A DNA stretch of 64,000 nucleotides. It comes from CAVYUC01 sp963771595 (GTDB taxonomy: Bacteria; Bacteroidota; Bacteroidia; Bacteroidales; Prolixibacteraceae). Below, piece after piece: positions 24,603 through 33,921 of the stretch. How positions within the stretch are numbered: the first letter of the stretch is position 1; each line of letters opens with the position of its first letter. Below the pieces are notes generated by a model. That model did not search any database and was not told the origin of the DNA. It saw nothing but the letters and a program-made list of their open reading frames with translations. The DNA is taken from positions 1 to 64,000 of the forward strand of contig CAVYUC010000018.1 of assembly GCA_963771595.1 (NCBI GenBank), read 5' to 3'. The position numbers were made by a program, and so were the translations under genes.

Positions 24603-25283
24603 ATGAAGAATAAAGTCTCTGTATTGTTTATGCTGGTGGGTATACTTTTCGCAGCCTGCCTTCTAATCTCAAATATTCTTGCATCCAAAATTATGATGGT
24701 TGGCCCGTGGGCGGCACCTGCCGGTGTTCTTGTATTTCCGCTGGCCTACATTATCAATGATGTGATTACCGAAGTATGGGGATACGGAAAAGCGCGGCTT
24801 ATTATCTGGGCCGGGTTTACGGTCAACCTGCTTGCCGTTTTGTTTTTCAGTATGGGTATTGCGGTAAATTCTGCCCCTTTTTGGAGCGGACAGGAAGCGT
24901 TTGCCACCACGCTTGGCAATACGCCGCGCATTGTGGCCGCCAGTCTATCCGCCTATCTGCTGGGGTCATTTCTGAATGCATTCATCATGAGTAAATTTAA
25001 AATCATTACCAAAGGAAAAGGCTTTTCTGTGCGTGCGGTTTTGTCTACTCTGGCAGGAGAAGGTGCCGATTCCATCCTTTTTATTACCATTGCTTTTGCA
25101 GGAATATTTCCGGTAAAAGCGCTGCTTGTTATGATTTTAACACAGGCCCTGATAAAAACAGCATTCGAAGTGGCAGTTCTTCCTTTAACGGTTTTAATCG
25201 TGAATAAAGTAAAAAAAGCTGAAGGAGAGGATGCTTTCGATTATTCAATGTCATACAACCCATTTCGTCTGAAGGAAATTTAA
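24603..25283 (+). CDS. Queuosine precursor transporter (YhhQ/VUT family)
   Basis: A 226-residue protein with about six membrane helices. Family landmarks are LLISNILASKIMMVGPWAAP, FPLAYIINDVITEVWGYGKA, and LAGEGADSILFITIAFAG. Members import preQ0/preQ1 (YhhQ type) across the inner membrane. The next genes encode QueC and QueF, and the leader carries a preQ1-I-like fold, so the assignment is strongly supported by context. It is 1 base from the queC start and so in one transcript. Having both a transporter and synthesis genes suggests salvage and de novo supply together. Confidence 0.93.
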   Translation: MKNKVSVLFMLVGILFAACLLISNILASKIMMVGPWAAPAGVLVFPLAYIINDVITEVWGYGKARLIIWAGFTVNLLAVLFFSMGIAVNSAPFWSGQEAFATTLGNTPRIVAASLSAYLLGSFLNAFIMSKFKIITKGKGFSVRAVLSTLAGEGADSILFITIAFAGIFPVKALLVMILTQALIKTAFEVAVLPLTVLIVNKVKKAEGEDAFDYSMSYNPFRLKEI

Positions 25284-25284
25284 A

Positions 25285-25952
25285 ATGAAACAGAAAAAAG
25301 CACTGGTACTTTTTTCGGGAGGACAGGATTCCACTACTGTCTGTTTTGGGCAAAAAACCGATTTGCTGAAGTAGAAACAGTAACTTTTGACTATGGGCAA
25401 CGTCACAGGACAGAGCTTATAGCTGCGCAGGAAATTGCCAGACATGCGGGCGTTTCTTTCCAGGTGCTGAAACTGGATCTTTTATCCCAAATTACCTCAA
25501 ATGCCCTTACATCACCGGGTATTGAACCGGAAAAGGAAAAGCCGGCAAACCGGCCACCCAATACGCTGGTGGAAGGACGCAATATGTTGTTTATGACCTA
25601 TGCCGCAATTCTGGCCAAATCAAAAGAAATTCATCATCTGGTTACCGGTGCGGGACAGGCAGATTACAGCGGCTATCCCGATTGCAGAAACGATTTCTTT
25701 CAATCGCTTAACCAAACCTTAAACCTGTCGATGGACTTTGAATATAATATTCATACGCCACTGATGTGGAAGAATAAGGCAGAAATATGGCAACTGGCCG
25801 ATGAACTGGGGGTGTTTGATATTGTTAGGAATAATACAGTGACCTGCTATAACGGGATAACCGGAGAAGGATGCGGTGAATGTCCATCCTGCCTGCTTCG
25901 AAACAACGGATTAAACAATTATTTAAAAAGCAAACACAATGAGCAAATTTGA
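25285..25952 (+). pseudogene. queC: queC, 7-cyano-7-deazaguanine synthase, frameshifted near the N-terminus
   Basis: The first frame (25285 on) begins MKQKKALVLFSGGQDSTT, the PP-loop ATP site, then goes out of phase and stops at 25372. The correct frame resumes with LFWAKNRFAEVETVTFDYGQ and continues through GAGQADYSGYPDCRNDFF, HTPLMWKNKAEIWQLADELG, and the zinc site CGECPSCLLRNNG to the stop at 25952. Inserting one T between 25338 and 25339 gives ACT-ACT-TGT-CTG (TTCL), the family consensus, and a 222-residue protein of normal length. QueC makes preQ0 from CDG with ATP and ammonia. The single missing base means a real mutation or a sequencing error. The 3' end overlaps queF by 14 bases. Confidence 0.95.
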
Positions 25953-26409
25953 ACACCTTGGAAAAAAAACAGAATATACATTTGAATACAAGGCCGAATT
26001 ACTGGAGGCTTTCAACAACAAACATCCAGACAATGATTATTTTGTAAAGTTCAACTGCCCTGAGTTTACCACGCTATGCCCCATTACAGGACAACCCGAT
26101 TTTGCTACCATCTATTTGAGTTACATACCCGATGAAAAACTGGTGGAAAGCAAAAGCATCAAACTCTACCTCTTTAGTTTCAGGAATCACGGGTCATTTC
26201 ATGAGGATTGCGTGAATATTATCATGAAAGATTTGATTGAATTGCTTAAACCAAAGTACATTGAAGTCTGGGGTAAATTTCTTCCCCGCGGCGGCATAAG
26301 CATCGATCCCTACTGCAATTATGGGCAACCCGGAACAAAGTATGAAGAACTGGCATGGCACCGGATGCAAAACCACGACATGGCTCCGGAGAAGGTGGAT
26401 AACCGGTAA
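25939..26409 (+). CDS. queF: QueF, NADPH-dependent preQ0 reductase
   Basis: A 156-residue protein matching the short (B. subtilis-type) QueF. The active site is present: Cys47 in FTTLCPITGQPDFATIYLS and Asp54, spaced as in the characterised enzyme. The QueF signature ESKSIKLYLFSFRNHGSFHE is complete. It reduces preQ0 nitrile to preQ1 using NADPH, the last step before insertion into tRNA. The start lies inside the end of queC, indicating translational coupling and a role downstream of it. If queC is truly broken, this enzyme would depend on imported preQ0. Confidence 0.97.
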   Translation: MSKFEHLGKKTEYTFEYKAELLEAFNNKHPDNDYFVKFNCPEFTTLCPITGQPDFATIYLSYIPDEKLVESKSIKLYLFSFRNHGSFHEDCVNIIMKDLIELLKPKYIEVWGKFLPRGGISIDPYCNYGQPGTKYEELAWHRMQNHDMAPEKVDNR

Positions 26410-26572
26410 AAGAGCAGGTTCAGGCATTCCGTTCGGAAACATAATCACTACATTTTCTGCCGAAAGAAAAATCCCATAACATGTTTAAAAATATGTGACA
26501 AAAGTCATAAAATTGCCATTTTGTTATTAAATTAGCCCAAAATCAATTAATCTTTAATTAAATAATAACAGA

Positions 26573-28213
26573 ATGCTACAATTCATTAAAAACAACGATG
26601 CTCTGGGAGCAGTTAACCGGGGCATTCCATGTGAATCAGGTTTATGTACGCTTTGTCTTTCCGATTGCAAAGGAAAATGTGAAACCTGGCTTTCGTGTCT
26701 TGAAGGCCGTAAAATGCTTTATCCCCGCAGCTTTGGACATTCAACTTCCGGTGCAAGCCATGTTACCGCAGTTGGCGCAGGTTATCATGGTTTGCGGATT
26801 CAGGGTTACGCTTACGGCTCCAAAGGAATGCCGTCAAATCTTTCCGATGATCCGGATGATTGCATTTTTACCAATGTAAATATTGAAACCGAATTCGGTA
26901 ACGAGCTCAAAACCAAATGCAGGGTACCCATAATGACAGGCGCTTTGGGCTCCACTTTTATTGCCGCCAAATACTGGCCTTCGTTTGCGGTTGGTGCTGC
27001 ATTGGCAGGTATTCCCATTGTTGTGGGAGAAAATGTGGTTGGCGTGGATAAGGAATCACAACTGGAAAAGGGACGGATTAAATCGGCCCCCGAACTGGAA
27101 CGGCGTATTGAATATTTTATGCGGTATTATGATGGCTATGGCGCCATTATTATTCAAATGAATGTGGAAGATACACGCAATGGTGTTGCAGAATACCTGA
27201 TCGATAAGTACGGGAATGATGTTATCATCGAATTGAAATGGGGACAGGGTGCCAAGGATATTGGCGGTGAAATCCAGGTAACCAGCCTCGAGTATGCACA
27301 ATTTCTGAAGGATCGCGGATACATCGTTGATCCCAATCCCTACAATCCTGTTGTAATAAAAGGATATGAAAACCGTGCTGTGACTTCATTCGCCCGCCAC
27401 AGCCGTCTGGGTGCCACCAACAAACACTCCACAGATGCAGTACGCGAAGATTTCATGAACAGCGTGGCTTACCTTCGCAAGCTTGGATTCAAACGCATTA
27501 CACTGAAAACAGGTGCTTACGGGATGGAAAACCTTGCAATGGCCATCCGTTACTCTGCTGATGCAAAACTTGACCTCCTTACTATTGATGGTGCCGGCGG
27601 TGGCACAGGAATGAGCCCGTGGAACATGATGCAACACTGGGGTATTCCTTCGCTGGCGCTGCATTCAAAAGCTTACGAATATTGCAAAATACTTGAAAAA
27701 CAAGGACTCAAAGTTCCCGATATTTCCTTTGCCGGAGGCTTTGCCCGCGAAGATCATCTGTTTAAAGCGCTCTCACTGGGTGCACCTTTTACCAAACTTG
27801 TATGCCTTGGCCGTGCACCTATGATTGCCGGTTTTCTTGGAAGCAACATCGAAGCGACTTTTCATCCGGAGCGGAAAGCTGAACTTAGCGGACATTGGGA
27901 AAAACTACCCGCTACGGTTACAGAATATGGTATTTATCCGGAGGAGATTTTTGCAGAATGGGAAACTGTAAAAAATAAAGTAGGTGAAGATGAAATGAAA
28001 AATATTCCGTTTGGAGCAGTCGCAATGGTAGGTTATGCCGATAAACTTGCGGGTGGTCTTCAACAGTTTATGGCCGGTGCGCGCAAATTCAGATTAAATG
28101 AACTCAACCGAAATGATCTGATTTCCGCAAACCGCGAAACAGAAGAAGTTTCAAAAATTCCTTTTATGACGGAAGCGCTGGATGAAGAGGCCAAGTCAAT
28201 TTTAATGGGATAA
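26573..28213 (+). CDS. FMN-binding glutamate synthase-family protein
   Basis: A 546-residue protein. The N-terminus has a Cys cluster (CESGLCTLCLSDCKGKCETW) that could hold an iron-sulfur centre. The body is the FMN-binding, (beta-alpha)8 domain of the glutamate synthase large subunit: KCRVPIMTGALGSTFIAAKY, IELKWGQGAKDIGGEI, LLTIDGAGGGTGMSPWNMMQ and SFAGGFAREDHLFKALSLGA. There is no amidotransferase (class II) domain and no NADPH subunit beside it. Such stand-alone proteins are widespread and their reaction is often not glutamate synthesis. It may be an archaeal-type or alternative FMN oxidoreductase. The gene is alone, with a strong terminator 20 bases after the stop. Confidence 0.87.
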   Translation: MLQFIKNNDALGAVNRGIPCESGLCTLCLSDCKGKCETWLSCLEGRKMLYPRSFGHSTSGASHVTAVGAGYHGLRIQGYAYGSKGMPSNLSDDPDDCIFTNVNIETEFGNELKTKCRVPIMTGALGSTFIAAKYWPSFAVGAALAGIPIVVGENVVGVDKESQLEKGRIKSAPELERRIEYFMRYYDGYGAIIIQMNVEDTRNGVAEYLIDKYGNDVIIELKWGQGAKDIGGEIQVTSLEYAQFLKDRGYIVDPNPYNPVVIKGYENRAVTSFARHSRLGATNKHSTDAVREDFMNSVAYLRKLGFKRITLKTGAYGMENLAMAIRYSADAKLDLLTIDGAGGGTGMSPWNMMQHWGIPSLALHSKAYEYCKILEKQGLKVPDISFAGGFAREDHLFKALSLGAPFTKLVCLGRAPMIAGFLGSNIEATFHPERKAELSGHWEKLPATVTEYGIYPEEIFAEWETVKNKVGEDEMKNIPFGAVAMVGYADKLAGGLQQFMAGARKFRLNELNRNDLISANRETEEVSKIPFMTEALDEEAKSILMG

Positions 28214-28231
28214 AAAATACAAGATTCATGA

Positions 28232-28264
28232 AGAAATGACACTCAACGGGTGTCATTTCTTTTT
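28232..28264 (+). terminator. Rho-independent terminator after the FMN-binding protein gene
   Basis: AGAAATGACAC (28232-28242) pairs perfectly with GTGTCATTTCT (28250-28260) around TCAACGG, followed by TTTT. Because the stem is symmetrical and has A-rich flanks, it may also end the convergent VOC cluster transcript. Confidence 0.92.
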
Positions 28265-28294
28265 GCCGGTAATATGACAAAAGACGATTAAATT

Positions 28295-29191
28295 TCAGGC
28301 ATTTTTCAGTTTTTCTATATCCATTCTTTTCATTTGAAGCATTGCTTTCATGACCCTGCCCGCATTTTCATTATCAGGATTGGAAAGCAGTTCGGGTAAT
28401 ATTTCGGGAACAATTTGCCATGAAATGCCAAACTTGTCTTTTATCCAGCCACACCATTCCGCTTCGGGAACGGCAGACAGCTTTTCAGACAAGTAATCAA
28501 TCTCCTCCTGGTGCCGGCAGTTTACGATAAATGATATTGCTTCGTTGAAATTAAAATGATGTTCAAGGGCGCTGTCCATAGCCGCAAACCGTTGTCCTTC
28601 CAGCAAAAATTCAGCATGTTTTACAGTCCCCTCATCTACAGCACTTTCTTCTTTGGTATAGCGGTTAATGTTATCCACCGACGAATTTTTAAATACCGAA
28701 GTGTAGAGTTGCATTGCTTCTTCCGCTTTTCCGCAGACATTGCCAACGAACATCAGTGTGGGTGTGATTTTTTGTTTTATTTCCCAGTCTCCCATATACA
28801 TCAACTGCCACGAGAGGCCAAATTTATCCTGAAACCACACATACCATTCGCTAAACGGGTATTTGTCGAGCGGCATAAACACCGAACTGCCTTCGCCAAG
28901 TATTTTATATTTTTCATTCACTTCCTCTTTTGTTTTGCAGGCAACAAAAAGGGAAACAGCCGGTGTAAAACTGAAAGCCGGACCTCCGTTCAATCCAAGG
29001 AAAGATTGACCCTCCAATTGGAATTCAACCGTCAACACGCTTCCAACCGGCATACCGGCAGGCTTGGCTGACGCTTCATCGTAACGGGCAATACGACCTG
29101 TAGCTGTATTATCGAATGCTGAAGTATAAAGCTGCACAGCTTCTTCAGCATTGTTATTGAACCACAGGCAGGGTATTATTTTGTCACTCAT
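28295..29191 (-). CDS. Tandem PhnB-like VOC-fold protein
   Basis: A 298-residue protein made of two copies of the PhnB-like VOC (3-dmu-9_3-mt) domain. The first opens KIIPCLWFNNNAEEAVQLYT and the second opens TPTLMFVGNVCGKAEEAMQL; each ends with a WVWF/CGWI-type DKFGLSWQ(L/I) motif (FQDKFGLSWQLMYM and IKDKFGISWQIVPE). Family members bind small ligands or metals; the reaction is unknown. Its start overlaps the AHSA1 gene stop by four bases (29188-29191), so the two are coupled. Confidence 0.88.
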   Translation of the reverse strand: MSDKIIPCLWFNNNAEEAVQLYTSAFDNTATGRIARYDEASAKPAGMPVGSVLTVEFQLEGQSFLGLNGGPAFSFTPAVSLFVACKTKEEVNEKYKILGEGSSVFMPLDKYPFSEWYVWFQDKFGLSWQLMYMGDWEIKQKITPTLMFVGNVCGKAEEAMQLYTSVFKNSSVDNINRYTKEESAVDEGTVKHAEFLLEGQRFAAMDSALEHHFNFNEAISFIVNCRHQEEIDYLSEKLSAVPEAEWCGWIKDKFGISWQIVPEILPELLSNPDNENAGRVMKAMLQMKRMDIEKLKNA

Positions 29192-29631
29192 AGTAATTTA
29201 TTTTTTGTTTGTGCCTCCGCATATTGTTTAAAATTATCCAGTATTGCCTGCCAACCCTGACGCTGCATTTCAACAGAATTTTGGGATTCCGCTTCAAATG
29301 TCTCCACCACTTTTGTATTCACACCTTCCGGAATAAAGTAAATAGTGACTTTCCTTCCATCGGCTATGGTATATTGAATCTCGCGGTTTACTTCTATTTT
29401 GTTGTATATGCCTTCAAAATAGAAGCCAGCACTTCCGTCACGGGCTTCCATGCGGCTGCTGAACCGGCCTCCTTCGCGTAAATCCACTTCGGCATGCGGC
29501 GTATGCCAGTCGTCAGAAGCATTATTCCATTGCATAATGTCTTCCGGCGAATTCCAGTATTTCCATACCGCTTTTACATGGGCAAGTATTTCTGTTTCTA
29601 TTGTAACTGTTTTATTTTCTGTTGTTTTCAT
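29188..29631 (-). CDS. AHSA1/SRPBCC-family ligand-binding protein
   Basis: A 147-residue protein of the START-like SRPBCC fold (AHSA1 subfamily): VTIETEILAHVKAVWKYWNS near the N-terminus, EDIMQWNNASDDW, then WQAILDNFKQYAEAQ at the C-terminus. Such proteins bind lipids or hydrophobic ligands or act in stress responses; no catalytic motif is known. It lies in a VOC-AHSA1-VOC cluster, a gene set common in Bacteroidota with unknown role. Confidence 0.88.
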   Translation of the reverse strand: MKTTENKTVTIETEILAHVKAVWKYWNSPEDIMQWNNASDDWHTPHAEVDLREGGRFSSRMEARDGSAGFYFEGIYNKIEVNREIQYTIADGRKVTIYFIPEGVNTKVVETFEAESQNSVEMQRQGWQAILDNFKQYAEAQTKNKLL

Positions 29632-29653
29632 TTTCCTGAATTTAATCCGTCAC

Positions 29654-30094
29654 CTATACTCCTTCCTTTTCCCTGAAGCTAAACATCCACTGCACTTCAA
29701 ATTTATCCGTGCAACTGCCAAAATAATCACCCCAAAACATATCCTGCAGCTCCAAGGTAACTTTCCCACCTTCCGACAATTCCTTAAAAAGCCGTTCGGT
29801 TTCTTCTTTGGTATCCGGTTCCAGGCTGATGGACATGTTGTTCCCGAAATTCAATTTAAAACCCATGGATTCCGGTGCATCGGTTCCCATCAGCATATGT
29901 CCGCCGAGGATTGGCAGGGCCACATGCATCACCAGGTTTTTATCTTCTTCAGCCAGGGGCGGCATTCCTTCCATTTCCGGTATTTCACTCATCCGGGTAA
30001 TATTCAGCGTTTCGGCCCGAAAAACTTTCTGATAAAAACGGAAAGCCTCTTCCGTATTCCGTGGGAAATTAAGGTAAGTATTTACTTTTGCCAT
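29654..30094 (-). CDS. PhnB-like VOC-fold protein
   Basis: A 146-residue protein from the start MAKVNTYLNFPRNTEEAFRF (30094). An upstream ATG at 30118 would add MNNKLEEE and is less typical of the family. The motif FRFYQKVFRAE and the closing DMFWGDYFGSCTDKFEVQWM match the PhnB/DinB-associated VOC proteins. It is 22 bases before the AHSA1 gene. The function is unknown; the usual metal residues are partly present. Confidence 0.87.
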   Translation of the reverse strand: MAKVNTYLNFPRNTEEAFRFYQKVFRAETLNITRMSEIPEMEGMPPLAEEDKNLVMHVALPILGGHMLMGTDAPESMGFKLNFGNNMSISLEPDTKEETERLFKELSEGGKVTLELQDMFWGDYFGSCTDKFEVQWMFSFREKEGV

Positions 30095-30264
30095 TTCTTC
30101 TTCCAATTTATTGTTCAAAAGTTTTAAAACAAGGCTCTGCCGGTATTTGTTTAGCCGGGTTATTTAAAGTATTTTATCTGCTCTGCTTATTTGTTATTTA
30201 TTTTGATTCATTATTGATTTGGAGTATCTTACATCAGTTTTAATACAGCCTTAAAATAAAAATC

Positions 30265-31350
30265 ATGAAAAACATCGTGCGCCGCGATTTTATTAAAACA
30301 GGTGTACTCTCGTCAGCGTTTTTATCCGTTTCGCCTCTTTCTTCCTGCTTTTCTGATATCAAACAACCGGCATTCTCAGGAACTTCCAGGTCAACTGTGG
30401 CAATTGTAAAAGGAAATGATTTAGACTCCATAACCCGCGATGCTATTGATGCCATTGGCGGAATGAGTTCTGTAATTTCCCCGGAAGACAAAGTTTTTAT
30501 TAAACCTAATTTTGTAACCTTTCCATGGGCAAAAGACAATAACTGTTTCAGAAAGGGAGAATGTACCAAACCTGAAATTATAATTGCAGTGGCTGAAGAG
30601 TGCCTGAAAGCGGGCGCTTCGGAAGTTATCATTGGCGAAGGATCACACCTGCCTGAATTCGACTGGAAATATGCAGTTACTTTCGATGGAAAAACCAATC
30701 TGGCAGAAAAAGCCCGAAGTTTAAATTCGCAGTACAAAGGAAAAATAAAACTTGTTTGCCTGGAAACCGGCTCACCCGAATGGATTGAAATTCCATCGGC
30801 GACACCACTCCGCAAAATTGCTATCTCAGGACTTGCAGCAAAGGCCGACAAGGTAATTTCGCTGCCGGTGGCAAAAACCCATGCCTGGGCGCAGCTGACA
30901 TTAGGCGCAAAGAATTTTCTTGGAATCACACCACTTTCCCGGTATGCCCAGTTGATAGAAAATACCTGGTGGAACCGTGGCAGATTCGACCACAGCAGCC
31001 CAAAGTCAATCTCACAGGTTTTCCTCGATATTGTCCAAAGCCTTAAACCTTCGCTTACCCTTGTTGATTTCTCCGTTGGAATCGAAGCAAATGGCCCAAC
31101 CATCGATACCGGAGGTAAAACCTATGACATGCTCAAACAAACCGGCAGCCGTGCTGTGGTTGCCAGTAAGGATATTATGGCAGCGGATGCCACCTCTGCA
31201 CGAATAATGAACCATGATGTTGCCCGGATTAAACAATTAAATATGGGTTATGAAATGGGACTTGGTCAAATTCAGAAGGAATATATTGATATTGCCGGTG
31301 AAAGCCCCGAAAATTTTAAAACTGACTGGAAAAGGGCCATAATTGGATAA
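30265..31350 (+). CDS. DUF362 protein, Tat-exported
   Basis: A 361-residue protein. The N-terminus has a twin-arginine signal (MKNIVRRDFIKTG) and a possible lipobox ending at SPLSSC (residue 29), so it is likely a periplasmic lipoprotein. The DUF362 signature follows: VFIKPNFVTFPWAKD, ECLKAGASEVIIGEGSHLPE, ISLPVAKTHAWAQLTLGAKN. DUF362 is iron-sulfur-associated in some contexts, but no Cys cluster is seen here. No function is established to my knowledge. It is monocistronic. The long reading frame on the opposite strand is a shadow of this gene. Confidence 0.85.
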   Translation: MKNIVRRDFIKTGVLSSAFLSVSPLSSCFSDIKQPAFSGTSRSTVAIVKGNDLDSITRDAIDAIGGMSSVISPEDKVFIKPNFVTFPWAKDNNCFRKGECTKPEIIIAVAEECLKAGASEVIIGEGSHLPEFDWKYAVTFDGKTNLAEKARSLNSQYKGKIKLVCLETGSPEWIEIPSATPLRKIAISGLAAKADKVISLPVAKTHAWAQLTLGAKNFLGITPLSRYAQLIENTWWNRGRFDHSSPKSISQVFLDIVQSLKPSLTLVDFSVGIEANGPTIDTGGKTYDMLKQTGSRAVVASKDIMAADATSARIMNHDVARIKQLNMGYEMGLGQIQKEYIDIAGESPENFKTDWKRAIIG

Positions 31351-31488
31351 TCCACACAAAAGAAGGGAAAGATGCATAAAATCAAAGATGTACATGTTGC
31401 ATTATATCCGGAAAGGGGAAATTGATAAAAACCAGTTTTCCGGTGCGTAAACTGCAACTGGTAATGATTCCCCGGCCTTAAATTTTTT

Positions 31489-32502
31489 TTATTTTGAATG
31501 TAAATATTCTGCCCCAACCCGGTTTCTGTTATTTATATTTTCATTTTCAAAATCAGAGATATTCTGCAGAGTGGTTTCTGCAATCTGCTCCAGAGCCTCA
31601 CGGGTAAGAAATGCCTGGTGAGCTGTAACCAGCACATTTGGAAGACTGATGAGCCGGGCAATGGTATCGTCGTCAATTATCATTTCAGAAAGATCCTTGA
31701 AAAACAACTTTTCTTCCTCTGCATACACATCAATGCCCAGCGAACCCAGTCGTTTTTCGCGCAGTGATTCAATAACTGCTTCCGTATCGATGAGTTTGCC
31801 ACGGCTTGTATTGATCAGCATCGTTCCGGTTTTTATAAGTTTCAGGTTGCCGGCATTTATCATTCTATGTGTGTCGTGGGTTAGCGGGCAGTGCAGCGAA
31901 ATTATATCCGCCTGCGAAAGCAATTCATCAACGGAAACATAACGCACACCCTGTTTTTGCAATGCAGCATCCGGAAAAGGATCGGAAGCGATAATCGTAT
32001 TTTCAAAACCCCTCAGCAGTTTAATAAATGCTTTGCCAATTGAGCCTGTTCCTATTACGCCGATTGTTTTCCCGCTTACATTAAAACCTGTCAGCCGCTC
32101 AAGGGAAAAGTTTCCCTCGCGGATGCGGTTGTACGCTTTATGGGTTTTGCGGTTCAATGTAAGAATCAAAGCAAGTGCATGTTCGGCGACAGCTTCGGGT
32201 GAATAGGCAGGAACCCGCAGTACCATTATTCCGTTTTTATCTGCAGCCTTTAAATCAACATTGTTAAAACCAGCGCAGCGTAAGGTAAGCAGGTTAATTC
32301 CACGTGATTTTAAATGTGCAAGTGTTTCGGCATCTATTTTATCATTTACAAACGCACATACAGCCCCAAAACCCTTAGCCAGTTTTGCTGTGTGGCTGTC
32401 GAGGCGCGTTTCGTAAAACTGTAACCCGTGACCGAAATTGCGGTTTACCTTTTTGAAATATTCCTCGTCGTATGATTTTGAGCTGAAGAAAGCAATTTTC
32501 AT
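31489..32502 (-). CDS. ldhA: D-lactate dehydrogenase-like 2-hydroxyacid dehydrogenase
   Basis: A 337-residue cytoplasmic enzyme of the D-2-hydroxyacid dehydrogenase family. NAD-binding GVIGTGSIGKAF, substrate-binding TLRCAGFNNVD, catalytic Arg in INTSRGKLIDTEAV, Glu in LGIDVYAEEEKLFF and His in LVTAHQAFLT are all present and spaced as in LdhA. It reduces pyruvate to D-lactate with NADH, a fermentation step. It has no operon partner. Assignment to D-lactate rather than another 2-oxo acid is by similarity. Confidence 0.9.
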   Translation of the reverse strand: MKIAFFSSKSYDEEYFKKVNRNFGHGLQFYETRLDSHTAKLAKGFGAVCAFVNDKIDAETLAHLKSRGINLLTLRCAGFNNVDLKAADKNGIMVLRVPAYSPEAVAEHALALILTLNRKTHKAYNRIREGNFSLERLTGFNVSGKTIGVIGTGSIGKAFIKLLRGFENTIIASDPFPDAALQKQGVRYVSVDELLSQADIISLHCPLTHDTHRMINAGNLKLIKTGTMLINTSRGKLIDTEAVIESLREKRLGSLGIDVYAEEEKLFFKDLSEMIIDDDTIARLISLPNVLVTAHQAFLTREALEQIAETTLQNISDFENENINNRNRVGAEYLHSK

Positions 32503-32616
32503 GAAGTGATGTTTAATTGTATTCTGTCCATTCTAACAGAATGAGATTCGGATAAGTTCAGCGGTTAAATATCATATTGATAATCTTTTCTTCCGCGCAT
32601 ACTTCCCGCCTTTTGC

Positions 32617-32650
32617 AAAAAAAGGCCCCTTCCGAAGAAAGAACCTTTTT
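32617..32650 (-). terminator. Terminator of the C1 peptidase gene
   Basis: On the minus strand AAAAAGGTTC pairs with GGGGCCTTTTTTT across a TTCTTCGGAA centre, ending in a run of seven T. It lies about 25 bases past the stop of the minus-strand peptidase gene. Confidence 0.75.
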
Positions 32651-32673
32651 AACCAATACTAAAGTCAAACCTA

Positions 32674-33921
32674 TTAAAACTTAGACAAAATGTCCTTAAC
32701 TGCATCTTTATGCACGGTAAATCCCATCATTTTCAGTTTGATGTAATCTTCATGAAAGAAATAATATCCGAATTTCGGATCATCTTCCCCCACATTGCGG
32801 GACCCCGAACTGGAATCCTTAATGAGGTACCAGTCTTTGCCCGAATTGTTGTAATTTTCAAGGATGCCAATTAAATGCATTCCATGGTCGTCAGTGGTTG
32901 TTTCGTTTGAAAACCTGAACTGTCGGGCATCTGCGTTTATATAATCCGAAGGAATATCATAATCGGGAATCATGGCACAGTTAGTTTCACGACTAAAACC
33001 GGTTTCCGAGACATCGCCACCGATGCTGATGGTGTATCCCTGTTTGATGCAACTTTTCACCGCTTCCATGTATACATCCAGCGGCACATTGTAATAATCG
33101 GCACTGTGCCACCAGTTGTCGGGCACTTTGTATTCCACCTGCTGCCAGTAGGGTTCCTGTTCGTAGGAAAGAATTTCAACAAAATCATCCGGATTCAGCT
33201 TCAAATAATCTTTCAGGTAGCTTTGCGGAGAGTAGGTTTTTCCTTCCACGGTAAATTCAACCGGTGGTTTGCCAATATAATGATTCATGATATCTTTTAT
33301 CGTTGCAAGGCCGTATTCCATGTTCCACGAATTGGATTCTTTCATGGAATTCAGGAACCCTTTCATCTCCTCCATCATTTGCGCATGTGTATGAAATTTC
33401 CGTTCGTGAAGCAATCCGGTATAAGCGCTTTCCGGCACTGCGCCATATTTTTTCATGATACGCGCCACTGCATTTCCTTCCGAGCCTTCATCGAAAACAG
33501 AATTGCCGCGTTCTTCGATAAACCGCCTTGCTTTTTCCACATATTCCCAGTACACCGTGTAAATTTCTGAAAGCTTCACCTGCTTTCCGGTCTGCCGATA
33601 TACTTCCGATTCGTACAGCGATGAAGTGGAAAAACACCAGCAGGTTCCGGCATTTCCCTGCGAAATAGTGCCATGAGCCCAAGCCGTTGTGTACAGTTCC
33701 GGTTTGTTGGGCAGGTCCAAATCCGACTGGTCCATCACAAACCGTTTATAGGGCTCTTTTTCGTTCAGCTTCTCGTCAACTGCATTTACATCCTTTAAAA
33801 TGGACTCATAATAGAATCCTTCGCCCTGATTGTAAACCTTAAACTTTCCTTCATCATTGTTTTTTTGTGCCATGGCTCCCATTGCCAACAGCACAATCAA
33901 CAGCGTAATTAAATGTTTCAT
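32674..33921 (-). CDS. Secreted C1 (papain/bleomycin-hydrolase-like) cysteine peptidase
   Basis: A 415-residue protein with a signal peptide (HLITLLIVLLAMGAMAQK). The C1B/PepC-like catalytic site is present: Gln88 and Cys94 in SQGNAGTCWCFSTSS and the His in DDHGMHLIG. The third residue, normally Asn in a NSWG motif, falls in LIKDSSSGSRN, so Asp may replace Asn. Bacteroidota have many periplasmic members of this aminopeptidase-C-like type. The start is well defined by the signal peptide. Confidence 0.88.
   Translation of the reverse strand: MKHLITLLIVLLAMGAMAQKNNDEGKFKVYNQGEGFYYESILKDVNAVDEKLNEKEPYKRFVMDQSDLDLPNKPELYTTAWAHGTISQGNAGTCWCFSTSSLYESEVYRQTGKQVKLSEIYTVYWEYVEKARRFIEERGNSVFDEGSEGNAVARIMKKYGAVPESAYTGLLHERKFHTHAQMMEEMKGFLNSMKESNSWNMEYGLATIKDIMNHYIGKPPVEFTVEGKTYSPQSYLKDYLKLNPDDFVEILSYEQEPYWQQVEYKVPDNWWHSADYYNVPLDVYMEAVKSCIKQGYTISIGGDVSETGFSRETNCAMIPDYDIPSDYINADARQFRFSNETTTDDHGMHLIGILENYNNSGKDWYLIKDSSSGSRNVGEDDPKFGYYFFHEDYIKLKMMGFTVHKDAVKDILSKF

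Noticed and set aside
25285..25952. Programmed frameshifting in queC
   Set aside because: No slippery heptamer or pseudoknot is seen; a single missing T restores the canonical motif, so an indel is simpler.
29450..30127. Plus-strand open frame of 225 residues
   Set aside because: It lies antisense to the AHSA1 and VOC genes and mirrors their codon pattern.
30240..31103. Long minus-strand open frame (287 residues) across the DUF362 gene
   Set aside because: It is antisense to a gene with a clear Tat signal and family motifs, and its translation has no domain pattern.
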